A stretch of DNA of 62,585 nt from JBBCJT01 sp037190665 (GCA_037190665.1 JBBCJT010000049.1:1-62585); one strand, 5' to 3'. Positions 8,887-17,405 are shown, numbered from the stretch's first letter. Made by a program: numbers and translations. Notes: generated by a model from the sequence alone, not told the origin.

Positions 8887-8915
8887 TCGCCGGCGCGCAC
8901 GGGAAGGATTGTGCC

Positions 8916-9605
8916 ATGCCTGCCTTCGCCAACATCGCCAACCTGAACGGGCAGAAGCCCGTGCTCGACGCCGATGACGCGGTGATGCTGCTGATCGATC
9001 ACCAGAGCGGGCTGTTCCAGACCGTCGGCGACATGCCGATGCCGGAGCTGCGGTCACGCGCGGCGGCGCTGGCGAAGATCGCATCGCTCTGCGACATCCC
9101 CGTCATCACCACCGCGTCGGTCCCCCAGGGACCGAACGGCCCGCTGATCCCGGAAATCCACGCCAATGCGCCGCACGCGAAGTACGTCGCACGGCGCGGG
9201 GAGATCAACGCGTGGGACAATCCGGACTTCGTCGCCGCCGTGAAGGCGACGGGGCGCCGCACGCTGATCATCGCCGGCACCATCACCAGCGTCTGCATGG
9301 CGTTCCCCGCCATCGCGGCGGTGCATGAAGGCTACAAGGTGTTCGCGGTGATCGACGCATCGGGCACCTACTCCAAGATGGCGCAGGAGATCACCCTGGC
9401 CCGCGTGGTTCAGGCCGGCGTGATCCCGATGGACACGGCCGCGGTCGCGTCCGAGCTGCAGAAGACGTGGAACCGGCCGGACGCGAAGGAGTGGGCGGAA
9501 GTCTACACGAAGATCTTCCCGCCCTATGCGCTGCTGATCGAGAGCTACGCGAAGGCGCAGGAAGTGGTGACCAACCACGAGCAGCTCGACTCGCAGCGGG
9601 CCTGA
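8916..9605 (+). CDS. Isochorismatase-family cysteine hydrolase, second copy
   Basis: A 229-residue paralogue of the preceding gene with the same catalytic set (LLIDHQSG, VAAVKATGR, TSVCMAFPA) and shared INAWDNPDF and DASGTY/DASGTF segments. It has a longer N-terminus and a C-terminal extension of about 15 residues. ATG 8916 is preceded by GGAAGGA. A strong hairpin at 9618-9644 closes the operon. The substrate is not predictable beyond an amide- or vinyl-ether-type small molecule. Confidence 0.88.
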   Translation: MPAFANIANLNGQKPVLDADDAVMLLIDHQSGLFQTVGDMPMPELRSRAAALAKIASLCDIPVITTASVPQGPNGPLIPEIHANAPHAKYVARRGEINAWDNPDFVAAVKATGRRTLIIAGTITSVCMAFPAIAAVHEGYKVFAVIDASGTYSKMAQEITLARVVQAGVIPMDTAAVASELQKTWNRPDAKEWAEVYTKIFPPYALLIESYAKAQEVVTNHEQLDSQRA

Positions 9606-9617
9606 GGCGGACGATAT

Positions 9618-9644
9618 CCCGTGGCGGGCATGTCCCGCCACGGG
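9618..9644 (+). terminator. Hairpin ending the pirin-isochorismatase operon
   Basis: A perfect 11-bp inverted repeat (CCCGTGGCGGG, loop CATGT, CCCGCCACGGG) begins 13 bases after the stop codon. There is no T run, which is common for GC-rich genomes; it may act as an attenuator or an RNA 3'-end stabiliser. Confidence 0.55.
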
Positions 9645-9710
9645 CACCGCAAGACGCCGCCTGCTGCCTGCTGTAAGGGATCACCATCATCCCTGCCCGA
9701 CCCGTACATC

Positions 9711-10169
9711 GTGAGCCTTCTCGACCTGCCCGACCTGTTCACCGCCCTGCCCCGCGGATCGCGACTGCTGGGCATCGACCCCGGCCGGCGGCGCATCGGC
9801 CTCGCCCTTTCCGATGCCAGCCTGCGCCTCGCCGGGCCCTACGCGACGCTCGCGCGCGTGAAGCTGAGGCAGAACGCGGCCGAGATCGCGGCCATCGCGC
9901 GGAAGGAGGAAGCCGGCGGGCTGGTCGTCGGCCTGCCGCTGGAGATGGACGGTACGTTCGGCCCGGCTGCGCAGGCGGCGCGCGACTGGGCGCTGGCGCT
10001 GAGCGAGGCCACCGGCCTGCCGGCGGCGATGCAGGACGAGCGCATGACCACCGCCGAGAGCGAGGCCGCGATGCTCGCCGCCGATGTCAGCCGCGCGCGG
10101 CGGGCGGAGATGCGCGACCGCCTCGCTGCTGCCGCCATCCTGCAGGCGGCGCTGGACCGCATGGGGTGA
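9711..10169 (+). CDS. ruvX: Putative pre-16S rRNA nuclease / Holliday junction resolvase YqgF
   Basis: A 152-residue RNase H-fold protein. Asp23 (LLGIDPGRRRIGLALSD), the DERMTT motif and the late Asp in MRDRLAAAAILQ are the expected acidic residues. The family processes the 5' end of 16S rRNA in E. coli. GTG 9711 gives VSLLDLPDLFTALPRG, which matches the usual N-terminus; there is no strong ribosome site there, and the frame stays open to 9621 upstream, so the start is the least certain part. Confidence 0.9.
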   Translation: MSLLDLPDLFTALPRGSRLLGIDPGRRRIGLALSDASLRLAGPYATLARVKLRQNAAEIAAIARKEEAGGLVVGLPLEMDGTFGPAAQAARDWALALSEATGLPAAMQDERMTTAESEAAMLAADVSRARRAEMRDRLAAAAILQAALDRMG

Positions 10170-10221
10170 CAGGCCGCGCGGCCCGCCGCATCCTTCCGGC
10201 CTCGCCACCACGGAAACGTCC

Positions 10222-10548
10222 ATGATCCACGAACTGCGCATCTACCACTGCGTCCCCGGCCGCCTGCCCGCCCTGCTGAAGCGGTTCGAGACCGCGACGC
10301 TGGCGATCTGGGAACGGCACGGCATCCGCCAGGCCGGGTTCTGGACGGTCGCCATCGGCGAGTCGAACCACGACCTCTACTATCTGCTCGCCTGGGAATC
10401 GCTGGCCGAGCGCGACCAGAAGTGGGGCGCGTTCATGAAGGACCCCGAGTGGATGGAAAAGCGGGCCGCCTCCGAGCGCGACGGCCCGATCCTGACGCAC
10501 GTGACCAACATGATCCTGCAGCCGACGGCGTTCTCGTCGGTGAAGTGA
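10222..10548 (+). CDS. NIPSNAP family protein
   Basis: A 108-residue single-domain protein of the ferredoxin-like dimeric alpha-beta barrel type. It begins MIHELRIYHCVPGRLPALL and contains HGIRQAGFWTVAIG and YYLLAWESLAERDQKW, the conserved NIPSNAP pattern. The family's molecular role is unsettled; bacterial members often sit beside catabolic genes. It ends just before a bidirectional hairpin shared with the convergent solute-binding protein gene. Confidence 0.9.
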   Translation: MIHELRIYHCVPGRLPALLKRFETATLAIWERHGIRQAGFWTVAIGESNHDLYYLLAWESLAERDQKWGAFMKDPEWMEKRAASERDGPILTHVTNMILQPTAFSSVK

Positions 10549-10551
10549 AAG

Positions 10552-10572
10552 CGCGGGGCGCAGCGCCCCGCG
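10552..10572. terminator. Bidirectional terminator between convergent genes
   Basis: A 21-base perfect palindrome (10-bp arms CGCGGGGCGC and GCGCCCCGCG around one A) fills the gap between the NIPSNAP stop at 10548 and the convergent gene's stop at 10579. It is symmetrical and can serve both strands. Confidence 0.6.
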
Positions 10573-10578
10573 TCTTCC

Positions 10579-12159
10579 TCAGCCCGCCTTCTCCATGCCC
10601 CAGAAGAACTGCACCGGCGCGGCGATCATGCCTTTCAGCGCGCGCCGGTAGGCCATCGGCTGCTCCACCGATCCGGTGGGCACGAAGGGCACCACCTCGA
10701 AGGCGCGTTCCTGCATCGCGGCGGCAAGCCGCTTCTGCTCCGCCGCATCGCTGGTGGCGAGCCACTTGTCGCGCAGCGCCTCGATCTCCGCATCCTCCGG
10801 CCAGCCCAGCCAGGCGGCCGTCCCGTTGGTGCGCAGCAGCGGGTTGATCGCCGGGTTGGTCAGGTCCGCACCGGACCACAGCGTGTGGAACACCGACCAC
10901 CCGCCCTGATCGACCGGGCCGCGGTTGTTGCGGCGGGAGACGAAGGTCGCCCAGTCGGTGGTGATGAAATCCACGTTCATGCCCAGCGCCTTGAACAGCG
11001 CCTCGCTGACCTGCGACTGGTTGTAGGCGATGGGCTGGTCGGCGGGGGCGAGCAGCACGACCTTCTCGCCCGCGTAACCCGCTTCCTTCAGCATCTGCTT
11101 CGCGCGCTCGATGCTGTTGCCGAGCGCAGCGCCGCCGGCGTCGGAGGCAAGCGGGGTGTCGCAGGTGAAGAAGGACTTGCAGGCGGAATAGTACTCCGGC
11201 TCGCCCGCCACCGCCTGCATGTAGTCATCCTGGTTCACCGCCATCATCACCGCGCGACGGATCGCCGGGTTATTGAAAGGCGGCTGCAGGTGGTTGAAGC
11301 GCATCAGCAGCTTGAACCCGAGCGGCACGTTCATCAGCGCGATGTTGCGGTCGCGCTTCAGCACCGGCAGCAGGTCCACCGGCGGCTGCTCCCACCAGTC
11401 GATCTCGCCCTGGCGCATCGCGCCGGCGGCCGCGGGCGCTTCGGTGATGCCCAGCCACTCGATGCGATCGAGCTTCGCGATCTTCGCACCGGCCGCCCAG
11501 GAGTTCGGCTCCTCGCGCGGCCTGTAGGCGGGGTTGCGCTCATAGGCCGCCTTCTGGCCCGGGTTCCATTCGCCGGGCAGGAAGCGCCACGGGCCGGATC
11601 CCATCGCATCGGTGATCGGCCGCGACGGATCGGTCGCGGCGATGCGTTCCGGCATGACGAAGCAGACATTGGAGGACAGCTTGCCCAGCGCCTCCGCCAT
11701 CACCGGGAACGGCCGCTTGAGGCGGATGGTGAAGGTGCGCGCGTCCTTCGCCTCGTAGCCCTCCACCGCCTGGCCCATGGTCTGGCCGAAGGCGTCGCGC
11801 GCCGACCAGCGCTTCACCGAGGCGATGCAGTCCGCACTGGTGACCGGGCTGCCGTCATGGAAGGCGAGCCCGTCACGCAGCGCGAAGGTCCAGGCGAGCT
11901 GGTCGGGCGCCGTCTCCCAATGCGCCACCATCTGCGGCTGCGCCTTCAGGTTCTCGTCCGTGCCGAACAGCGTGTCGTAGACGAGGTAGCCGTGGTTGCG
12001 GATGACGTAGCTGGTGGCGACGATCGGATCGAGCGCCGGCAGCGGGGTGGACGGCACGAAGCGCAGCACCTGCCCGGGCTGTGCGCGTGCCGGGCGGAAG
12101 CCCGTGGCGAGCGCGGCTCCGGCGGCGCCGGCAAGGAAATGGCGGCGTGCGATGGTCAT
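10579..12159 (-). CDS. ABC transporter substrate-binding protein, peptide/nickel family 5
   Basis: A 526-residue periplasmic binding protein. The N-terminus MTIARRHFLAGAAGAALATG with ARA before Q looks like a Tat-type export signal. The body shows the family 5 pattern: a DTLFGTDENLKAQPQMVAHWE segment near the start and MGSGPWRF in the middle. The family delivers peptides, opines, glycosides or metal chelates to ABC importers. No permease or ATPase gene is nearby, so its partner is elsewhere. It is a paralogue of the protein at 14077. The terminator at 12222-12247 separates it from the upstream aldolase gene on the same strand. Confidence 0.92.
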   Translation of the reverse strand: MTIARRHFLAGAAGAALATGFRPARAQPGQVLRFVPSTPLPALDPIVATSYVIRNHGYLVYDTLFGTDENLKAQPQMVAHWETAPDQLAWTFALRDGLAFHDGSPVTSADCIASVKRWSARDAFGQTMGQAVEGYEAKDARTFTIRLKRPFPVMAEALGKLSSNVCFVMPERIAATDPSRPITDAMGSGPWRFLPGEWNPGQKAAYERNPAYRPREEPNSWAAGAKIAKLDRIEWLGITEAPAAAGAMRQGEIDWWEQPPVDLLPVLKRDRNIALMNVPLGFKLLMRFNHLQPPFNNPAIRRAVMMAVNQDDYMQAVAGEPEYYSACKSFFTCDTPLASDAGGAALGNSIERAKQMLKEAGYAGEKVVLLAPADQPIAYNQSQVSEALFKALGMNVDFITTDWATFVSRRNNRGPVDQGGWSVFHTLWSGADLTNPAINPLLRTNGTAAWLGWPEDAEIEALRDKWLATSDAAEQKRLAAAMQERAFEVVPFVPTGSVEQPMAYRRALKGMIAAPVQFFWGMEKAG

Positions 12160-12221
12160 GATGGTTCTGCCCCTTTCGTCTCGGGTGGCAGGCGTGTCCC
12201 TGTGGCGTCGTTGAAGGCGAA

Positions 12222-12247
12222 CCGGCGCGGGTCGTTGCCCGCGCCGG
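12222..12247 (-). terminator. Terminator after the DHDPS-family gene
   Basis: Perfect 10-bp arms (CCGGCGCGGG and CCCGCGCCGG) around a 6-base loop, ten bases past the aldolase stop on the reverse strand. It would limit read-through into the binding-protein gene at 10579-12159. Confidence 0.6.
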
Positions 12248-12256
12248 GAAGGCCGC

Positions 12257-13183
12257 TCAGGCGGCGAGCTTGAGGTCCGCCGGCAGCGTCGGCCGCGTCG
12301 CGAGCGCCTTGGCCATCAGGGCCTCGACCTCCTTGCGATCGGCTTCCGGTAGCGCGAGGCGCGGCGGGCGGGTCAGCGCGGAACCGCGGCCCATGATCGC
12401 CTCGCACAGCTTGATGCACTGCACGAGGTCCGGCCGCGCATCGAGGTGCAGCAGCGGCATGAACCAGTCGTACAGCTCGCGCGCCTCCGCATAGCGGCCG
12501 GCGGCGGCAAGGCGGAACAGCGCCTCGCCTTCCTGCGGGAAGGCGTTGGACATGCCGGAGACCCAGCCGACCGCGCCCAACATGATGCTCTCGACCACGG
12601 TGTCGTCGAGGCCGGCGAACAGGGTGAAGCGGTCGCCGACCATGTTGCGCAGGTCGGTGAAGGCGCGCGTGTCGCCGGAGGAGTCCTTGAACGCCTGGAT
12701 GGTCTCGACATCGGCCAGCGAGGCCAGGATGTCGGGCGTGACCGCGTTCTTGTAGATGGGCGGGTTGTTGTAGACCATCAGCGGCACGTCGATCGCCCCG
12801 CCGACGCCGCGGTAATGCGCCGCTGTCTCATGCGGGCGGGCGGAATAGACCAGCGCGGGCATCACCATCACGCCGTCCACGCCTGCCTTCTGCGCCGCCT
12901 TCGCGGTGTCGATGGCGAAGGCGGTGGTGTACTCGGCCACGCCCGCAACCACCGGCACCTTGCCCTTGGCCACGTCCACCGCAGCCTCGATCACCTGGAT
13001 CTTCTCGGCGGCGGTCAGCGAGCAGTTCTCGCCCACCGTGCCGCAGACCACGAGGCCGGAGACGCCGTCGCGGACGAGGCCGGCGATCACCTTCCGCGTC
13101 GCCTCGACATCCAGCGAGAAATCGTCACGGAACTGGGTCGTCACGGCCGGGAACACACCCCGCCAGGTCACTTTCTGCGCCAT
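12257..13183 (-). CDS. Dihydrodipicolinate synthase / N-acetylneuraminate lyase family aldolase
   Basis: A 308-residue TIM-barrel class I aldolase. The Schiff-base Lys166 (QAFKDSSGD) and Tyr138 (MVYNNPP) are at family positions, and the oxyanion loop is CGTVGENCSL at 47-56. The context of binding proteins, a divergent GntR regulator and an M24 protein suggests a catabolic role, for example on a keto-sugar acid or hydroxyproline-type intermediate, rather than lysine synthesis. ATG 13183 has GGAGGAG ten bases upstream and aligns with the family; a longer frame to 13375 runs through the regulatory palindromes and is rejected. Confidence 0.9.
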   Translation of the reverse strand: MAQKVTWRGVFPAVTTQFRDDFSLDVEATRKVIAGLVRDGVSGLVVCGTVGENCSLTAAEKIQVIEAAVDVAKGKVPVVAGVAEYTTAFAIDTAKAAQKAGVDGVMVMPALVYSARPHETAAHYRGVGGAIDVPLMVYNNPPIYKNAVTPDILASLADVETIQAFKDSSGDTRAFTDLRNMVGDRFTLFAGLDDTVVESIMLGAVGWVSGMSNAFPQEGEALFRLAAAGRYAEARELYDWFMPLLHLDARPDLVQCIKLCEAIMGRGSALTRPPRLALPEADRKEVEALMAKALATRPTLPADLKLAA

Positions 13184-13223
13184 TGCCTTGCTGCTCCTCC
13201 GGTGGTCGTTGTCCGGGGAAGTA

Positions 13224-13235
13224 AATTTATAAATT
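13224..13235. promoter_or_regulatory. Palindrome AATTTATAAATT, GntR operator copy 1
   Basis: A perfect 12-bp palindrome made wholly of A and T in a 70% GC genome, within the gap between the divergent aldolase and GntR genes. An identical copy begins 27 bases away, so both could be contacted on nearby faces of the helix. Confidence 0.75.
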
Positions 13236-13250
13236 GCGTGAGTCAACCGA

Positions 13251-13262
13251 AATTTATAAATT
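13251..13262. promoter_or_regulatory. Palindrome AATTTATAAATT, GntR operator copy 2
   Basis: Second identical palindrome, 18 bases before the GntR start codon. The pair most likely mediates autoregulation and control of the divergent aldolase gene. Confidence 0.75.
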
Positions 13263-13280
13263 CTGCCGCGCACGGCGGAA

Positions 13281-13967
13281 ATGAGTCGGACGATGGGCGA
13301 GGCAGACGCTCCCTCGCGGACGAAGGGGCACAAGACGGTGACGGGCGCGGTGGCGGCGGAAATCCGCCGGCGCATACTCGATGGCAGCTACCGCACCGGC
13401 ATGAAGCTGGCGCAGGACATGATCGCCGCCGAACTGGGCGTCAGCCGCATTCCGGTGCGGGAGGCGCTGTTCCAGCTCGATGCCGAGGGACTGGTGACGA
13501 TCGAGCCCCAGCGCGGCGCCAGCGTCTCCCCCCTCTCCGCCGAGCGGATGATCGAGACGCTGGAGATGCGGGCGATCCTGGAGCCCTACCTGCTCCGCCA
13601 TTCGGCGCCGAACCTGACCGAGGCGGATCATGCGGCGCTGTCGGCGCTCCTCGCCGACTACGCGGAGGCGATCGAGACCGGCGCGGTCGACCGATGGGGC
13701 GAGCTGAACACCGCCTTCCACCTCGGCCTGTACGCCCGCGCGAACCGGCCGCGTGCGCTGGCCACCGTCACCACGCTGCTGCGCGAGTCCGACCGCTACA
13801 CGCGCGTGCAGCTCTCCGCGAGCGCGGAGTACCAGCGCCGCGCGCAGGCCGAGCACGAGACGCTGCTACGCCTGTGCCGCGATGGCGAGATCGAGGAAGC
13901 CGCGAGGCTGATGCAGGCGCACATCCTGCACGTCTCCGATACGCTCGCCGCGGTACTGGCGGACTAG
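13281..13967 (+). CDS. GntR-family (FadR/FCD subfamily) transcriptional regulator
   Basis: A 228-residue regulator with an N-terminal winged helix (residues 20-85, ending in GVSRIPVREALFQLDAEGLV) and an all-helical FCD effector domain whose metal-binding pattern includes NTAFHLGLY and the late AEHETLLRL helix. Divergent from the aldolase gene with two identical palindromes between them. FCD regulators usually respond to organic acids and repress the adjacent catabolic genes. A hairpin follows the gene at 14009-14034. Confidence 0.93.
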   Translation: MSRTMGEADAPSRTKGHKTVTGAVAAEIRRRILDGSYRTGMKLAQDMIAAELGVSRIPVREALFQLDAEGLVTIEPQRGASVSPLSAERMIETLEMRAILEPYLLRHSAPNLTEADHAALSALLADYAEAIETGAVDRWGELNTAFHLGLYARANRPRALATVTTLLRESDRYTRVQLSASAEYQRRAQAEHETLLRLCRDGEIEEAARLMQAHILHVSDTLAAVLAD

Positions 13968-14008
13968 GCCGATGCCTGGCCCCTGCGCCGGGCCGACACG
14001 CGATTGAG

Positions 14009-14034
14009 GGCGCCGGGAACCGAAGCCCGGCGCC
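14009..14034 (+). terminator. Terminator after the GntR gene
   Basis: Perfect 9-bp arms (GGCGCCGGG and CCCGGCGCC) around an 8-base loop, between the GntR stop and the next binding-protein gene. It suggests that the latter has its own promoter or depends on read-through. Confidence 0.55.
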
Positions 14035-14076
14035 AATGAACGCCTGATGACTGAACCGCAGCACAAAGGTGCAGAG

Positions 14077-15672
14077 ATGGCCTCTCTATCACGGCGTCAA
14101 CTGGGTGGCGTGCTGGGTCTCGGCGCGGCCGCATGGCACGTCGCGGGCGCCAGCGCGCAGGCGCGCAATGTCCTCCGCTTCGTGCCACATGCGGATCTGC
14201 AATCGCTCGACCCGCTCGGCTCCAGCGCGAACATCATCAAGATGCACGGCTACATGGTCTACGACACGCTGTTCGGGCTCGACGAGAAATTCGAACCGCA
14301 GCCGCAGATGGTGGAGAGCCATACGCTTTCCGACGACCGCCTCACCTGGCGCTTCGTGCTGCGGCCGGGCCTGAAATTCCATGATGGCGAGGCGGTGACG
14401 GCGGAGGACTGCGTCGCCTCCATCCGTCGCTGGGGCCAGCGGGATTCCACCGGTCAGCTCATGATGCGCATGACGCGCGAGCTGGTCGCCATCGACGACC
14501 GCACCTTCGAGCTGCGGCTGACCTCTCCTTTCGGGCTGGTGCTGGAATCCTTCGCCAAGGCGGTCTCCTCCGTCCTGTTCATCATGCCCAGGCGCATCGC
14601 GCAGACCGACGCCTTCACCGCGATCACCGATCCGGTCGGCTCGGGCCCGTTCCGCTTCGTGCGCGGCGAGTGGGATGCGGGGGCGAAGGTCGTCTACGAG
14701 AAGTTCGAGGGCTACGTGCCGCGCGCCGAACCGGCGTCGGCCTTCGCCGGCGGCAAGGTGGTGCATGTCGATCGCGTCGAGTGGATTTCGATGCGCGACC
14801 AGCAGACCGCGCTCGGCAGCCTGCGCAGCGGCGCGATCGACTATTGGGAGGCGCCGCTGATGGACGTGCTGCCGGCGCTGCAGGGCGTGCGCAACGTGCG
14901 CACGCGCGTCACCAACAAGCTCGGCACCCAGGGCCAGATCTACTTCAACCACGTCCAGCCGCCCTTCGATAACGTGAAGGCGCGGCAGGCGATGTTCTGG
15001 CTGGTGAAGCAGGAGGACTATCTACAGGCGGTGAACGGCAATCCGGATTATTTCCGCACCTGCCCGTCCTTCTTCGCCTGCGGCACGCCGATGGAGAACG
15101 ACGTCGCCGCCGAGCCGCTGAAGAACCCCGATCCGTCCCGCGCCCGCGCGCTGTTCCAGGAAGCCGGGTGGGATTTCACCAGACCCATCGTCGTGCTCGA
15201 CCCCGTGGACGAGACCTTCGCCCATCCGATGACGCTGGTCACCGCACAGGCGATGCGCGACATCGGCCTCGCGGTGGACGTGCAGGCGATCGATTGGGCA
15301 ACGCTGCTGCAGCGGCGCAACTCCACCGGCCCGGTCAGCCAGGGCGGATGGAACCTGCTGCACAGCTATAATTCGGCGGTGGGCATGTCCACGCCGGTCT
15401 GGAGCGTCGCCTACTCCGGCGCCTGCGAGAAGGGCCTGTTCGGCTGGCCCTGCGATCAGGAGATCGAGGAACTGCGCCTCAAATGGGCGCTGGCCGAAGG
15501 CACGGCGGCGAAGCTGGAAGTCGCCAAGGCGTATCAGAAGCGTGCCTTCGAGACCGGCCATCACGTGCCGCTCGGCCAGTGGAACTCCTATGTCGCGCAC
15601 AGGGCACAGATCGACGGCGTGCTGAACGCGCTCGACATCGCCGTGTTCTGGAACCTGACGAAGCAGGGCTGA
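14077..15672 (+). CDS. ABC transporter substrate-binding protein, peptide/nickel family 5
   Basis: A 531-residue binding protein paralogous to the one at 10579-12159, sharing segments such as YDTLFGLDEKFEPQPQMVE, GSGPFRF and FFACGTPM. The N-terminus MASLSRRQLGGVLGLGAAAW is a probable Tat signal. ATG 14077 is preferred over ATG 14047 because AAAGG precedes it at a suitable distance and the signal begins there. It is followed within five bases by the M24 gene, so the ligand may be the M24 substrate. No permease genes are nearby. Confidence 0.9.
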   Translation: MASLSRRQLGGVLGLGAAAWHVAGASAQARNVLRFVPHADLQSLDPLGSSANIIKMHGYMVYDTLFGLDEKFEPQPQMVESHTLSDDRLTWRFVLRPGLKFHDGEAVTAEDCVASIRRWGQRDSTGQLMMRMTRELVAIDDRTFELRLTSPFGLVLESFAKAVSSVLFIMPRRIAQTDAFTAITDPVGSGPFRFVRGEWDAGAKVVYEKFEGYVPRAEPASAFAGGKVVHVDRVEWISMRDQQTALGSLRSGAIDYWEAPLMDVLPALQGVRNVRTRVTNKLGTQGQIYFNHVQPPFDNVKARQAMFWLVKQEDYLQAVNGNPDYFRTCPSFFACGTPMENDVAAEPLKNPDPSRARALFQEAGWDFTRPIVVLDPVDETFAHPMTLVTAQAMRDIGLAVDVQAIDWATLLQRRNSTGPVSQGGWNLLHSYNSAVGMSTPVWSVAYSGACEKGLFGWPCDQEIEELRLKWALAEGTAAKLEVAKAYQKRAFETGHHVPLGQWNSYVAHRAQIDGVLNALDIAVFWNLTKQG

Positions 15673-15677
15673 TCGCA

Positions 15678-16838
15678 GTGAACACCGCAAACGCCCGCCT
15701 GCTGCCGTTCGACGCCGCCGAGTTCGCGCGCCGCCATGCCGGTCTTCTCGCCGGCATGAAGGCGCGCGGCCTCGATGCCGTGATCCTCAATGCCAGCGAG
15801 AACATCTTCTACCTCACCGGCTTCGGCTCCCTCGCCTACGGCACCACCGCACTGCTGGTCGGCGCGGACGGGACCGGCGTGTGGGTCATCCGGCGCACCG
15901 AGCTCAGCAACATCGCCGCGCTGAACGCGGAGCTGTGGGCCAAGGACGGGGTCGGCGTGGCCGATGGCGAGGATTTCGGCGCCACGCTGCGCCGCACGCT
16001 CGCCGAACGCTGGCCCGCGGCGCGGCGGATCGGCATCGAACTCGGCACCATCAAGGCGAGTCTCGCTTCCTTCGTCGGCATCACCGCCGGCAGCGAATGG
16101 GTGAATGTCAGCGGGATGGTGGAAACACTCCGGCGGGTGAAGAGCGCGCCGGAGATCGCGCTGTTGAAGCAGGCGGGCCACATCGTCGCCGCCGGCTGCC
16201 GCGACGGCTACGAGGCGTTGCGCCCCGGCATGACGGACACGCAGCTTGCGGCCGTGGTCACGGAGAGCCTGATCCGCCACGGCTCCGACCGGATCGCGCA
16301 GATGCCCAATGTCTGCGCCGGCCCGCGCACGGCGCGCGCCCATGTCACCTGGTGCGGTGCCGTCATCCAGCCGGGCGAGGTGGTGAACATCGAACCCGCG
16401 GCCTGTGTCCTCGACTATCACACGCCGGTCTACCGGATGTACTCGCTCGGCGAGCCGCCGGCAGAGGCGCGGCGGCTGTTCGCGGTCTGCAAGGATGCGC
16501 TCGACACCGGCTATGCCACGGTACGGCCGGGCATGACCTCGCACGACGCCGCCCGCTGCTTCGAGACGGTGATCGAGAAGGCAGGCCTCGCCGAGTTCAT
16601 GGTCACGCGCCCCGCCTACAGCATCGGCTGCGCCTTCCCTCCCGGCTGGGGCGAGGACGATGTCGCCGCGATCCGCCGGGACAGCGACATGGTGCTGGAG
16701 GCCGGCATGTGCTTCCACGTCGTGCCCTGCCTGTACCGCCCCGGCCTGGGCTGCATCGCGGCCAGCATGCCCTCGGTGCTGACCGCGGAGGGCTTCCAGC
16801 CGCTGTGCGACGATGAGGTGGTCTGGGGCGTCCGCTGA
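15678..16838 (+). CDS. M24 family (creatinase/Xaa-Pro peptidase fold) hydrolase lacking metal ligands
   Basis: A 386-residue pita-bread-fold protein: N-terminal domain to about residue 150 (ENIFYLTGFG) and a C-terminal catalytic-fold domain. The positions that are metal-binding Asp in aminopeptidases read Glu239 (VNIEP) and Pro250 (YHTPVYRM), and the late Glu in the usual IEP motif is Val (FHVVPCLY). It therefore resembles creatinase-type members that act without metal on C-N bonds of small molecules, using a His such as His222 (RAHVTW). GTG 15678 starts five bases after the preceding stop, which marks one operon. Substrate unknown. Confidence 0.82.
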   Translation: MNTANARLLPFDAAEFARRHAGLLAGMKARGLDAVILNASENIFYLTGFGSLAYGTTALLVGADGTGVWVIRRTELSNIAALNAELWAKDGVGVADGEDFGATLRRTLAERWPAARRIGIELGTIKASLASFVGITAGSEWVNVSGMVETLRRVKSAPEIALLKQAGHIVAAGCRDGYEALRPGMTDTQLAAVVTESLIRHGSDRIAQMPNVCAGPRTARAHVTWCGAVIQPGEVVNIEPAACVLDYHTPVYRMYSLGEPPAEARRLFAVCKDALDTGYATVRPGMTSHDAARCFETVIEKAGLAEFMVTRPAYSIGCAFPPGWGEDDVAAIRRDSDMVLEAGMCFHVVPCLYRPGLGCIAASMPSVLTAEGFQPLCDDEVVWGVR

Positions 16839-16933
16839 GCGCGACCGGAGCCGGCGGGCCGCTTCCCACGGGAGGCGGCAATAGACACGGTCAGCCTCGT
16901 GGATTAGAAAATCTCCGTCCTATGGAGGTAAAA

Positions 16934-17398
16934 ATGCCGGACGGAACGATCACGCGCGAGGCGGCGAAGTGGCGGACCACGGGGATCAAGGTGGTCCGCG
17001 CCGCGCAGAAGAGCAGCGACACCCCGGAAACGGTGGGCATGGGCCGTCAGGTCGCCATCAGCGGCCAGCGGTCCGGCTCCACCCGGCTGTGGGCCGGCAC
17101 CAACCTGATCAAGCCCGGTGCCAAGACCGGCCCGCATCATCACGGCGAGCTGGAAAGCGTGATCTACGTGATCCGCGGCCACGCGCTGATGCGCTGGGGG
17201 GATCGGCTGGAGTTCATCACCAAGGCCGGCCCGGGGGATTTCCTGCTGGTGCCCCCCTTCTTGCCGCATCAGGAACTGAACGCGTCCGACACCGAGGAAC
17301 TGCACTGCGCGCTGGTGCGCAGCGGTACCGAGGAACTGGTGGTGAACCTCGATCTCGCGGACGTCGAGCCCGAGCCCGAGTGGATCCTGACGTTCTGA
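16934..17398 (+). CDS. Cupin domain protein
   Basis: A 154-residue single cupin. Motif 1 is PHHHGELESVIYVIRG (His68-70, Glu74) and motif 2 is GDFLLVPPFLPHQELN (His112), a complete metal site. GGAGG five bases before ATG 16934 fixes the start; an in-frame ATG at 16922 overlaps that site. It is the last forward gene of the region and ends before a strong terminator. Related cupins act as isomerases, dioxygenases or sensors; nothing here chooses among them. Confidence 0.9.
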   Translation: MPDGTITREAAKWRTTGIKVVRAAQKSSDTPETVGMGRQVAISGQRSGSTRLWAGTNLIKPGAKTGPHHHGELESVIYVIRGHALMRWGDRLEFITKAGPGDFLLVPPFLPHQELNASDTEELHCALVRSGTEELVVNLDLADVEPEPEWILTF

Positions 17399-17405
17399 CG
17401 CCGGT

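Noticed and set aside
13184..13375. Longer form of the DHDPS-family protein starting at 13375
   Set aside because: The extension would be translated from the operator region and part of the divergent GntR gene; the start at 13183 matches the family.
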